64,000 nucleotides of DNA from Lachnospiraceae bacterium (GTDB lineage: Bacteria; Bacillota; Clostridia; Lachnospirales; Lachnospiraceae), in contig JAFSGE010000055.1 of assembly GCA_017434885.1 (NCBI GenBank), positions 1 through 64,000 of the forward strand, read 5' to 3'. Position 1 is the first letter of the stretch. The number at the start of each line of letters is the position of its first letter. The notes below the pieces were generated by a model. It was not told where the DNA came from. It saw only the letters and a program-made list of their open reading frames with translations, and did no database searches. Made by a program: the position numbers and the translations under genes. Shown here in pieces: positions 54,912 through 64,000 of the stretch.

Positions 54912-56553
54912 TCCAGTCTTTTAACCAGCGAAGTTTATACCCCCACTCTTGTGAGATGGGATAGCCGGAAACTACCGGGAAGAATAGGAAAAACACAAGG
55001 AGAGCAATGCCGAGATATACGGTGATTGCTCTTTTTCCATATTTAAAACGTTCATTGATATAGTTCATTGTATAGCCCATCATCAGCATGACGAACAGAA
55101 TGGCAGGAAAGTAGTGATAAATAAAGGTGATTCTTCCGATGCTCATCCACGGAATGTACTGGGCAGCATAGGCGATACAAAGAAATCCCGCTTTTTTGTC
55201 TTTCTTGAAAAGCCACTGGTAAATAAGGAACAGAACACAGGGGATACCAACCCACCAGATGGCAGGATTACCCATACAGCTTACCGCACTGACTTTGGTA
55301 GCACTTACCGCGTCATTTGCATAGAGCAGAGGCATCCAGATAACAGGCCATTCGTAAAAGGGTGAGCTGTAATAATGCTCCGCCACTAAATTGGCGTGAT
55401 AATCAAACATAGAAAGTGACCCCCGGATTGTTTTGTCGATAAGACCGTTATATTCGGTATAGCCGACCACAGGGATAAAACATAAGGTATAAATAAGTAA
55501 AGGTGCTACTACAAAGAAGATACAGCAAAATCCGTACAGTCGGAAGGTATCCTTGCCGCGGAAATGACTTAAGGTATACCAGAACAGAAGTACCGCAAGA
55601 CCTATTCCGGCATAAACACCTGTCCATTTGGTAGCGATGCCAAATGCCATGGAAAGACCACTGAGGGCTAACGGAAGTAGGAATTCTTTCGGAGCAGTTC
55701 CTTTCTGACGGCCATAATCCTTTACCATATATTCGTACATGAAATAATACATAAGCAGAATGAAAAATGCCGCAAAAATATCAATGGTTGCAATACGGGA
55801 AAGGGTGTAGTGCATACAGTCAAAGGTAAGGAGTCCTGCCGTTGCGGTTGCTATAAAAGTACTGCCAAATAACTTTTTGGCGAATACATACATGACACCG
55901 ATAATCAAAATGCCGAAAATAGCGGACATGAAACGCCAACCGAAAGGCGTCATACCGAAAATTTGAATGCCGAGTGAAATCAATATTTTGCCAAAATGCG
56001 GGTGAGTGGTTTCATAGGTGGTAAGCCCGTGGATAAATTCGTAAGCGGTACGTCCGTGATAAACTTCATCAAACATAGTTCCGCTCATATAAGTTTTGTT
56101 ATCAGGAAACATTTCCTGCTCATCAAACAACTCCGGGTACTCGGCTGTGTTAACGGGAGTAACAATAGCTCCGTCAGGTCCCGTAAATACAAATTCATGC
56201 AAAACAGAAGATTCATCAAGGGAAACAATACCGAGATAACGGGTATTATACTGAATGGGAAGGTTATTCCATGCAAAAACAGATTCAAAGGCGGCTTCGC
56301 CATTGATGACTTCCCAGTTTCCTTTTACTTCATTAAAAACTGAAATAGAGAATGTTCGTGTATTTAAATTGCCGAGAAAAACATTAATGTCGGAAATGTC
56401 AACATAATCTCCAAAATCAAGAACAATATCCCTGTTATCGGCGGAAGCTGTGTAAAAGGTTTCCGGCGCATAGGAATTTCCCAGTCTGAAAAAAACCATT
56501 ATGGTAAAAATCATCATTAATGCGCTCATGCATATGTAATCTTTTTTTGACAT
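54898..56553 (-). CDS. PMT-like (GT39) lipid-linked glycosyltransferase
   Basis: A 551-residue membrane protein. GGGGAG precedes the ATG. The loop DEVYHGRTAYEFIHG, with the first Asp-Glu as the GT-C catalytic pair, then ETTHPHFGKILISLGI and the later helices, fits dolichyl/undecaprenyl-phosphate mannose protein mannosyltransferases. An N-terminal insert (about 30-155) is beta-rich. With the GT2 enzyme at 30.5 kb it could make and use lipid-linked sugar. It converges with and overlaps the preceding gene. Confidence 0.78.
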   Translation of the reverse strand: MSKKDYICMSALMMIFTIMVFFRLGNSYAPETFYTASADNRDIVLDFGDYVDISDINVFLGNLNTRTFSISVFNEVKGNWEVINGEAAFESVFAWNNLPIQYNTRYLGIVSLDESSVLHEFVFTGPDGAIVTPVNTAEYPELFDEQEMFPDNKTYMSGTMFDEVYHGRTAYEFIHGLTTYETTHPHFGKILISLGIQIFGMTPFGWRFMSAIFGILIIGVMYVFAKKLFGSTFIATATAGLLTFDCMHYTLSRIATIDIFAAFFILLMYYFMYEYMVKDYGRQKGTAPKEFLLPLALSGLSMAFGIATKWTGVYAGIGLAVLLFWYTLSHFRGKDTFRLYGFCCIFFVVAPLLIYTLCFIPVVGYTEYNGLIDKTIRGSLSMFDYHANLVAEHYYSSPFYEWPVIWMPLLYANDAVSATKVSAVSCMGNPAIWWVGIPCVLFLIYQWLFKKDKKAGFLCIAYAAQYIPWMSIGRITFIYHYFPAILFVMLMMGYTMNYINERFKYGKRAITVYLGIALLVFFLFFPVVSGYPISQEWGYKLRWLKDWIIVL

Positions 56554-56616
56554 GTTATCTCCCCTGAAACAACTTATTTTATTTCCTTATATTAAAATAT
56601 CTGTTATTCAGTATAA

Positions 56617-58026
<1,410 letters not shown>

Positions 58027-58125
58027 CAGGAAATATAACCGTGTAAATAAAAACGGATAAGAATTGCATGCAGACAAAATAAAACAGAAATGCAAATGAA
58101 GAAAACGAGAGGATAGGAACAAAAG

Positions 58126-59760
58126 ATGAAAAGACTGAAAAACACTGTAAAAAGAGCAACCGCAATGATGATGGCAATTGCCCTTTTGTGGACTCTTCAG
58201 CCGACGGATGTTTTGGCAAGAAATGCCATCGCCAAAGGTTCAGATGTTTCCAAATACAACGGTGGGGTAGACTGGAACCAGGCAAAGGCTTCCGGTATTG
58301 ATTTTACTTTTATTAAGGTAGGAAGTACCAAGAGCGGAATTGACCCTAATTTTGCAGCCAATATTACAGGTGCACAGGCGGCAGGTATTAAAACGGGAGT
58401 TTATATTTATTCCTATGCAACTACACCGGAGGCTGCTGTTCAGGAAGCAAATCTGGTACTGGAATGGATTAGCAACTATACAGTGAATTTTCCTATTGTT
58501 TTTGATATTGAAGATAAATGTCACAAGAATTTAAGTCAGGAACAGCTTATTTCGATTATTAATTCTTTCTGCATGACAATTGACGCTGCGGGATATTATC
58601 CCATGGTTTACTCTTACAAGAATATGTTTGACGGTAAATTAAATATTTGCGGTTGGGACAGATGGGTGGCTCATTATAACGAAACCTGCGGTTCTACCAA
58701 TAATGTTTGCATCTGGCAGTATACCAGTAAAGGCAGAGTGAACGGCTTTAACGGAAATGTAGACTTAAATTATCAGTACAAGGATTACAGTTCTCTGATT
58801 ATTCCCGAAGGCTTTATTGAGCATAACGGAAATGTCAGATTTTATCGTAACTGGCGTATGCAAAGAGGCTGGGTAGATTTTGGCGATGCCAGATATTATC
58901 TGGATCAGGCAGGAAATCTTGTCAGAGGATGGTTTACGGATGCAACCGGAACTTATTATCTTTCTCCAGCAGACGGAAGTATGGCCAGAGGACAGTGCCT
59001 GATAGAAGGCGGCGATTATTACTTTACCTTTGAAGGTGTCAAAACAAACGGCTGGGTTGTTTTAGGTGACCAAAGATTTTATTATGATCCTGCAAACAAC
59101 GGCATTATGAAAAGAGACTGGATGAGTGATGAAAAAGGAAATTTCTATTTCTTTGACAGAGCTGACGGACATATGTATGTGGGTGCGCAGGTGATTGATG
59201 GCGCAGAATATTTGTTTAATGCGGAAGGTATCAGACAGACGGGTTGGGTTTCCCTTGAAAACGGAAAATTTTACTATGATCCTGCAACGGGTACCAAAGT
59301 GAAAGGATTTATGGATGATGCAAACGGACGTCATTACTTGTCACCGGATGACGGACATATGGTAACAGGCGTTGCAACCATTGACGGAAAGAATTACTGC
59401 TTTGATGAAAATGGTAATATGATGACCGGCATGATACAAAGAGAAGACGGAAGCTATTACTACGACGGAGCGACCGGACAGATGCTTACTGGCTGGATTC
59501 ATCTTGAGGATAAGACATATTATGCAGATGAGGCAGGACATATTGTGACAGGAGCTTATACAATATCCAAGCAGCCTTATTATTTCGGAACAGACGGTGT
59601 TCTTGTCAGAAACCAGATGTTTGAAATTGACGGTATTACTTATATGACAACGCCGGAGGGTGTGATTACCCAGGTAGAAGCAGCAATGGCAGGAGAAGGC
59701 GAACCTGCGGCAGAGGCTACAGAAGCAGAACAGGCAACTGCAGCGCAGCCGGCAGCATAA
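58126..59760 (+). CDS. GH25 lysozyme with cell-wall-binding repeats
   Basis: A 544-residue secreted muramidase. A signal peptide (KRATAMMMAIALLWTL, cut near VLA) is followed by a GH25 domain (about 35-220): SDVSKYNGGVDW, IVFDIEDKC with the catalytic acid, and WQYTSKGRVNG. From about 225 to 525 there are roughly fourteen ~20-residue repeats with GWV/YY/G patterns (GWVVLGDQRFYYDP), like choline/glucan-binding CW repeats. The tail (EGEPAAEATEAEQATAAQPAA) is Ala/Glu rich. It probably cuts peptidoglycan while bound to the wall. Confidence 0.88.
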   Translation: MKRLKNTVKRATAMMMAIALLWTLQPTDVLARNAIAKGSDVSKYNGGVDWNQAKASGIDFTFIKVGSTKSGIDPNFAANITGAQAAGIKTGVYIYSYATTPEAAVQEANLVLEWISNYTVNFPIVFDIEDKCHKNLSQEQLISIINSFCMTIDAAGYYPMVYSYKNMFDGKLNICGWDRWVAHYNETCGSTNNVCIWQYTSKGRVNGFNGNVDLNYQYKDYSSLIIPEGFIEHNGNVRFYRNWRMQRGWVDFGDARYYLDQAGNLVRGWFTDATGTYYLSPADGSMARGQCLIEGGDYYFTFEGVKTNGWVVLGDQRFYYDPANNGIMKRDWMSDEKGNFYFFDRADGHMYVGAQVIDGAEYLFNAEGIRQTGWVSLENGKFYYDPATGTKVKGFMDDANGRHYLSPDDGHMVTGVATIDGKNYCFDENGNMMTGMIQREDGSYYYDGATGQMLTGWIHLEDKTYYADEAGHIVTGAYTISKQPYYFGTDGVLVRNQMFEIDGITYMTTPEGVITQVEAAMAGEGEPAAEATEAEQATAAQPAA

Positions 59761-59797
59761 CAAAACGAACAAAAAGTACAAACCGGGATAAAAATGC

Positions 59798-59826
59798 TTG
59801 AAATCTGTGGGTTTATATGGTAAACT
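59798..59826 (+). promoter_or_regulatory. promoter of secG
   Basis: TTGAAA (59798-59803), 17 bases and TAAACT (59821-59826), with TG one base upstream of the -10 box (extended -10). Confidence 0.6.
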
Positions 59827-59856
59827 ATGGTTTGTTTGGCATTAGGAGGTGTAAAA

Positions 59857-60096
59857 ATGGCAGTACTGAGAATTATTATTCAGATTATCTTTATATTAGT
59901 TAGTATCGCATTAGCAGCTATCGTATTAATGCAGGAAGGTAAATCAGCAGGTTTGGGCGCTGTAAGCGGTGCCGCTGAAACTTACTGGGGTAAAAATAAA
60001 GGACGTTCCATGGAAGGTAAGCTTGTAAAGATTACAAAGTATCTTGCGGTTGCATTCATTTTACTTACAGTAATTTTAAATCTTAATGTATTTTAG
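59857..60096 (+). CDS. secG: protein translocase subunit SecG
   Basis: A 79-residue inner-membrane protein of the SecYEG channel. ATG 59857 follows TAGGAGGTG; an earlier in-frame ATG at 59827 has no such site. Two membrane segments (about 4-24 and 55-76) flank the conserved loop MQEGKSAGLGAVSGAAE and YWGKNKGRS. It sits upstream of rnr-smpB-ssrA, a common clostridial order. Confidence 0.93.
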   Translation: MAVLRIIIQIIFILVSIALAAIVLMQEGKSAGLGAVSGAAETYWGKNKGRSMEGKLVKITKYLAVAFILLTVILNLNVF

Positions 60097-60102
60097 GACT
60101 TG

Positions 60103-60133
60103 AGGCACTCTTGCGAAGGAGTGCCTTTTTTTT
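60103..60133 (+). terminator. intrinsic terminator after secG
   Basis: AGGCACTC (60103-60110) pairs with GAGTGCCT (60119-60126), followed by seven T. Confidence 0.85.
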
Positions 60134-60169
60134 CAATAAGACGGCTCGCAAATCGGGGCGTTGTTTGGT
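60134..60169 (+). repeat. 36-base intergenic repeat, copy 3
   Basis: Begins CAATAAGACGGCTCGCAAAT and ends GCGTTGTTTGGT, abutting the secG terminator T-tract and ending at the rnr ribosome site. Confidence 0.6.
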
Positions 60170-60179
60170 GGGAGCATAG

Positions 60180-62336
60180 ATGGAACAGAAGATTTATGAC
60201 AGACGCAAAAAGTTAATATGTGAACTGGTTGAGGATGAGTTGTATGTTCCTATGAAGGAAAAGGAACTTGCCGTTTTCATGCAGGTAAAGCCGGAAGAGA
60301 GAGCGGAGTTAAAACAGATTCTCGAGGAACTGCTGGCAGAAGGAAAGCTGCAGATTACCAAACGCGGTAAATATCTGAAAGGCGACGGCAAAAAACAGGA
60401 AGAGGAGCTTGTCGGTACCTTTATCAGCAATTCCAGAGGTTTTGGCTTTGTGGAGATAGAGGGAAGGGAACAGGACTTGTTTATTCCCGAAAGCGGCGTA
60501 AACGGTGCGTTTCACAAGGATATTGTGAAAGTAGAACTACTGAAAGAACAGAGGGGAAAGAGACCGGAAGCAAAGGTGGTTGCCATATTGGAGCATGCCA
60601 TGAGTCGTGTGGTAGGCACTTTTGAGAAGTCCAAGAATTTTGGTTTTGTAATTCCTGATAATGATAAATTATCTTCTGATATTTTTGTGCCTATTGAGCG
60701 TTCTAAGGGTGCAGTGAACGGTCATAAAGTAGTAGTGGAACTGACAGATTACGGTGACGAAAAGCACAAGCCTGAGGGCAAGGTGGTTGAGATTATCGGT
60801 CACATCAATGACCCCGGCGTGGATATTATGTCTATTGTGAAGGGATTTGAACTGCCCACGGAATTCGGCGAAAAAGTGTTGAATCAGGCAGAACGCATGA
60901 ATAAAGAGGTTTCCGAAGCTGACAGAGAAGGGCGCAGAGACTTACGAGATGTGATGATGGTAACCATTGACGGTGAGGATGCCAAGGACTTGGATGATGC
61001 CGTTAACGTATATAAAGAAGGAGAAAATTATCATCTTGGCGTACACATTGCGGACGTAACCAACTATGTACAGGAAAATTCTGCATTAGACAGGGAAGCA
61101 TTAAACCGCGGAACCAGTGTTTATCTGGTGGACAGGGTAATTCCCATGCTTCCCCATGCACTTTCCAACGGTATCTGTTCCCTGAATCAGGGAGTGGACA
61201 GATTGGCACTTAGTTGCCTGATGACTATTAACCCCAAAGGGGAAGTGACAGACTATGAAATTGTGGAATCTGTTATCAATGTAAACAGAAGAATGGCCTA
61301 TACAGAAGTGAAGAAGATCTTGGAGGATGAAGATAGGGAAACCATAGCGGCATGTGAAGAACTTGTTCCCATGTTTAAGTTGATGCAGGAACTTTCAGCA
61401 GTTCTCAGAGAAAAGAGAAAAAAACGCGGCTCCATAGACTTTGATTTTCCGGAAAGTAAAATGATTCTGGATGAAGCAGGGGTACCTTTGGAAATTAAAC
61501 CTTATGAGCGGAATACCGCTACTAAAATCATTGAAGACTTCATGCTTCTTGCCAATGAAACAGTGGCACAGCATTTTTACTGGATGGAGATGCCTTTTGT
61601 GTATCGTACTCATGATACACCGGATCCTGAGAAAATTCTGAAATTAGGTACGTTTATCAATAATTTCGGTTATTTCATCAAAGTGAAGACCGGTGAAAAT
61701 GAGATTCATCCCAAGGAGATTCAAAAGCTCCTTGGAAAAATAGAAGGAACTGATGAAGAAGCGCTGATTGCCAGACTGACACTGCGTAGCATGAAGCAGG
61801 CAAAATATACCGTAAACTGTACAGGGCACTTTGGTCTTGCCTGTCAATATTACTGTCATTTTACGTCACCTATCAGAAGATATCCTGATTTGCAGATACA
61901 CCGTATTATCAAGGAACAGATTCGTGGCAGAATGAGAGACGAGCGCATGGAACACTATAAGGCAATTCTGCCGGAGGTGGCAAAACACTCTTCCGAAATG
62001 GAGCGCCGTGCGGATGAGGCGGAGCGTGAGACCGATAAACTCAAAAAAGCACAGTATATGGAAAGCCGCATCGGCAATATTTATGAAGGTGTTATTTCCG
62101 GTATTACTGCATGGGGAATTTATGTTGAACTTCCGAACACTGTTGAAGGAATGATTCATGTATCGAGACTGACAGGTGATTATTATTACTACAGAGAAGA
62201 AACCTATGAAATGGTGGGAAGAGATACCGGCAGATGTTTCAAACTGGGACAGAAGGTGCGGATTGTTGTAGATGATGTAGACAGATTTTCCAAGAGCATT
62301 GACTTTATACTTGCAGATAATGAGGAAGAAGAGTAA
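60180..62336 (+). CDS. rnr: ribonuclease R
   Basis: A 718-residue 3'-5' exoribonuclease. An N-terminal winged helix (1-65), two cold-shock/OB domains (about 70-220), the RNB catalytic core (about 250-580; metal Asps in GEDAKDLDDAVNVY), and a C-terminal S1 domain (about 635-715: RIGNIYEGVISGITAWGIYV). It degrades structured RNA and, with tmRNA-SmpB, non-stop mRNA. The next genes are smpB and ssrA, supporting that role. Confidence 0.95.
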   Translation: MEQKIYDRRKKLICELVEDELYVPMKEKELAVFMQVKPEERAELKQILEELLAEGKLQITKRGKYLKGDGKKQEEELVGTFISNSRGFGFVEIEGREQDLFIPESGVNGAFHKDIVKVELLKEQRGKRPEAKVVAILEHAMSRVVGTFEKSKNFGFVIPDNDKLSSDIFVPIERSKGAVNGHKVVVELTDYGDEKHKPEGKVVEIIGHINDPGVDIMSIVKGFELPTEFGEKVLNQAERMNKEVSEADREGRRDLRDVMMVTIDGEDAKDLDDAVNVYKEGENYHLGVHIADVTNYVQENSALDREALNRGTSVYLVDRVIPMLPHALSNGICSLNQGVDRLALSCLMTINPKGEVTDYEIVESVINVNRRMAYTEVKKILEDEDRETIAACEELVPMFKLMQELSAVLREKRKKRGSIDFDFPESKMILDEAGVPLEIKPYERNTATKIIEDFMLLANETVAQHFYWMEMPFVYRTHDTPDPEKILKLGTFINNFGYFIKVKTGENEIHPKEIQKLLGKIEGTDEEALIARLTLRSMKQAKYTVNCTGHFGLACQYYCHFTSPIRRYPDLQIHRIIKEQIRGRMRDERMEHYKAILPEVAKHSSEMERRADEAERETDKLKKAQYMESRIGNIYEGVISGITAWGIYVELPNTVEGMIHVSRLTGDYYYYREETYEMVGRDTGRCFKLGQKVRIVVDDVDRFSKSIDFILADNEEEE

Positions 62337-62407
62337 GCTGAAAATGCTGCGGACGCCGTGCGTGGCGCGACCGGAAAGTGAGTAAGAGTAAGGGAGCATG
62401 GTATTTT

Positions 62408-62875
62408 ATGGCAAAAGAAGAAATGAAGCTTGTTGCGAATAACAAAAAAGCATATCATGATTATTTCATAGAAGAGAAGTATGAGGCGGGACTGGTACTG
62501 CACGGAACGGAAGTAAAGTCTTTGCGCATGGGAAAGTGCAGTATCAAAGAAGCCTTTATTCGTATCGAAAAAGGAGAAGTGTATATTTACGGTATGCACA
62601 TCAGCCCTTATGAAAAAGGAAATATTTTTAATAAAGATCCGCTTCGTCCAAAGAAGCTTCTTCTGCATAAACAGCAGATTCGTAAACTGATTGGTAGCAG
62701 TGCAGAAAAGGGTTATACTTTGGTACCTTTGCAGGTATACTTTTCTAATGGCAGAGCCAAAATTGAAATCGGACTTGCCAAAGGTAAAAAACTTTATGAT
62801 AAGCGTCAGGATATTGCAAAGAAAGATCAGAGAAGAGAAGCAGAAAAAGAAATGAAAATCAGACTTCGAGTGTAG
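62408..62875 (+). CDS. smpB: SsrA-binding protein SmpB
   Basis: A 155-residue RNA-binding protein that delivers tmRNA to stalled ribosomes. ATG 62408 gives the usual length; a longer frame starts at 62378 but lacks a site. The OB-fold motifs are [42 protein letters not shown], and the basic tail [20 protein letters not shown]. Confidence 0.95.
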   Translation: MAKEEMKLVANNKKAYHDYFIEEKYEAGLVLHGTEVKSLRMGKCSIKEAFIRIEKGEVYIYGMHISPYEKGNIFNKDPLRPKKLLLHKQQIRKLIGSSAEKGYTLVPLQVYFSNGRAKIEIGLAKGKKLYDKRQDIAKKDQRREAEKEMKIRLRV

Positions 62876-62974
62876 GCGGTTTTTATTTACCTACAGACAG
62901 ATGATTTCATAAAGATTTCATACTTTTTTCATTGATATCTTGAGTGAAAAGGGTATATAATAAATATGGAATAA

Positions 62975-63319
62975 GGGTTAGTAAAGGTTTCGACAGGGGC
63001 CTTGCAGCCGGAGAAGCTATCCGCAGGCGATGCGTCAAATCGCAAAACTAAAAATAAACGCTGAAGATAATTTAGCATACGCTGCCTAATGGCAGCTGTC
63101 CGACTTAGTGCACCTACACATTAAGACCCGGGCATCGACTATGTAGGAAACGACACGGGTTAAGCTTTGCACCCGTGGGCGTATTATGAAGCTACTAAAC
63201 AAATCGGGGTGTCAGTTTCCCGGTTTGGGAGGGAATGAGGGCAACCGAAACAATTGACTATGATAGTAGAAGGACGGGGAATGGGTCTTTGGACGCGGGT
63301 TCGACTCCCGCCTAATCCA
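62975..63319 (+). ncRNA. ssrA: transfer-messenger RNA
   Basis: The 5' end GGGTTAG (62975) pairs with CTAATCC at 63312-63318 as the acceptor stem; one G-T pair. TTTCGACAGGGGC follows at the 5' side and GGTTCGACTCCCGCC at the 3' side form the T-arm half. The tag frame begins GCA at 63042 and stops TAA at 63087-63089, encoding AKLKINAEDNLAYAA. The CCA is not fully encoded. The 580-base region 62876-63456 holds only this RNA and the hairpin that follows. Confidence 0.95.
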
Positions 63320-63381
63320 TTTGAACGCGAAGTGACGAACACCGTTCGAAGATGTTCGGATACAGGTCATTTTTTATGGTA

Positions 63382-63414
63382 AAAAGAAGTCAAGAATGAT
63401 ACTTGACTTCTTTT
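63382..63414 (+). terminator. intrinsic terminator after ssrA
   Basis: AAGAAGTCAAG (63384-63394) pairs with CTTGACTTCTT (63402-63412) with a T-run. Confidence 0.78.
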
Positions 63415-63456
63415 CGATTAAGAAGATAAAAGAGACTTTTGAGGGATGAATACATA

Positions 63457-64000
63457 TGGCAGAGAAAGATAATTTATTGGTAAACGGATACCGCTTTGGT
63501 TCTTTTAAGGATGCACAGATTGCAGAGGAAGAAATCAAAAAGGCAAGATATTTTGAAAACCGTCTTACAGGAAAGTCCGGAAGAAACCGTTTGGCAGTAT
63601 ATGACCAGCTTCTTGACAAAAAAGTGTTTCAAACTCCGGTAGGCTGGGAATATTTAAAATATATGCAGGATGAATTGGAAGGACTTGGTATCCCGGAAGA
63701 AGAAATCAGACCGATTCCTATGTATATGACTTTTGCACATGAGGAAGTGACGGAGGAGGAACGTCCCGTCAGACAGAGAATCCGTCCTTCCCGGAAGAAT
63801 AAGACAGAAAGTAAATACAGAATTTCGCTTTTGGTAAATGTGTTTCTTGCGATTTTGGTAATTGCTATGTTTGTTATCACACTAAAGAGTGACAATCCGA
63901 ACATATTAAATTATAAGCAGGCAGTGCTGAATCAATATGCCACATGGGACCAGGAATTGAATGAGAGAGAAAAGATAGTCAGGGAAAAAGAAAAAATGTT
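63457..64000 (+). CDS. membrane protein, N-terminal part (cut by the window edge)
   Basis: Open from ATG 63457 (GAGGGATG upstream) to the right edge with no stop: at least 181 residues. The start AEKDNLLVNGYRFGSF and DAQIAEEEIKKARYFENRL is a cytosolic helical region. A single membrane segment (LLVNVFLAILVIAMFVITL) lies around residues 127-146, with coiled-coil-like sequence after. I do not recognise the family; it is common in clostridial genomes near ssrA only as an impression. Confidence 0.65.

Overview
The window looks like the chromosome of a low-GC gut-type clostridium, most likely a member of the Lachnospiraceae. The basis is the gene content: a Firmicutes-type iscS-nifU-mnmA cluster, a SpoVB-like flippase, a DUF6449-type ABC module, a DUF6033-like protein, a GH25 lysozyme with wall-binding repeats, and a tmRNA with an AKLKINAEDNLAYAA tag. 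Strong AAGGAGG-type ribosome sites are common. No rRNA, tRNA or CRISPR array was found.

Layout. 0-10.4 kb is AT-rich accessory DNA ending in a Tn916-type xis/int module. It carries small Lachnospiraceae proteins, one of them split by a 1-nt shift, a decayed GAF/activator gene, a zinc-ribbon protein and a PIN + DUF6236-like gene pair. Repeats TTTATGCCA follow int, and GCGAAC repeats lie upstream of the XRE regulator. 10.5-18.9 kb is housekeeping: LMW phosphatase, an AraC-GGDEF fusion, an SDR, thiN, a SpoVB-like flippase, iscS-nifU-mnmA and a PHP phosphatase. 19-22.5 kb holds gapA-pgk-tpiA. 22.6-28.2 kb is a second accessory island with several broken genes: a kinase remnant, a TetR-hydrolase-CPBP cassette, a small remnant with two amber codons, and a frameshifted HipA-like kinase with an intact DUF2442/HTH partner behind a palindromic operator. 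28.3-34.9 kb has secreted and lipoproteins, a GT2, a DEAD-box helicase and a TPR protein. 35.1-38.9 kb (minus strand) is a heterodimeric ABC exporter preceded by a 37-codon leader ORF and an intrinsic terminator. 39-45.3 kb has a CDF transporter and three large membrane proteins. 45.4-64 kb has gpmI, a GntR-ABC-membrane operon, GH31, a lipoprotein, two lipid-linked-sugar type glycosyltransferases, eno, a GH25 lysozyme, secG-rnr-smpB, ssrA and a partial membrane protein.

How they fit. Lower glycolysis (gapA, pgk, tpiA, gpmI, eno) is all present but interrupted by accessory DNA. IscS, NifU and MnmA form a sulfur-transfer chain to Fe-S clusters and tRNA thiolation. SmpB, tmRNA and RNase R form the ribosome-rescue set. 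The most notable system is the ABC exporter leader, whose design matches ribosome-mediated attenuation as known for B. subtilis bmrB-bmrCD. Gene decay is confined to the accessory segments, which argues for real pseudogenization rather than random sequencing error.
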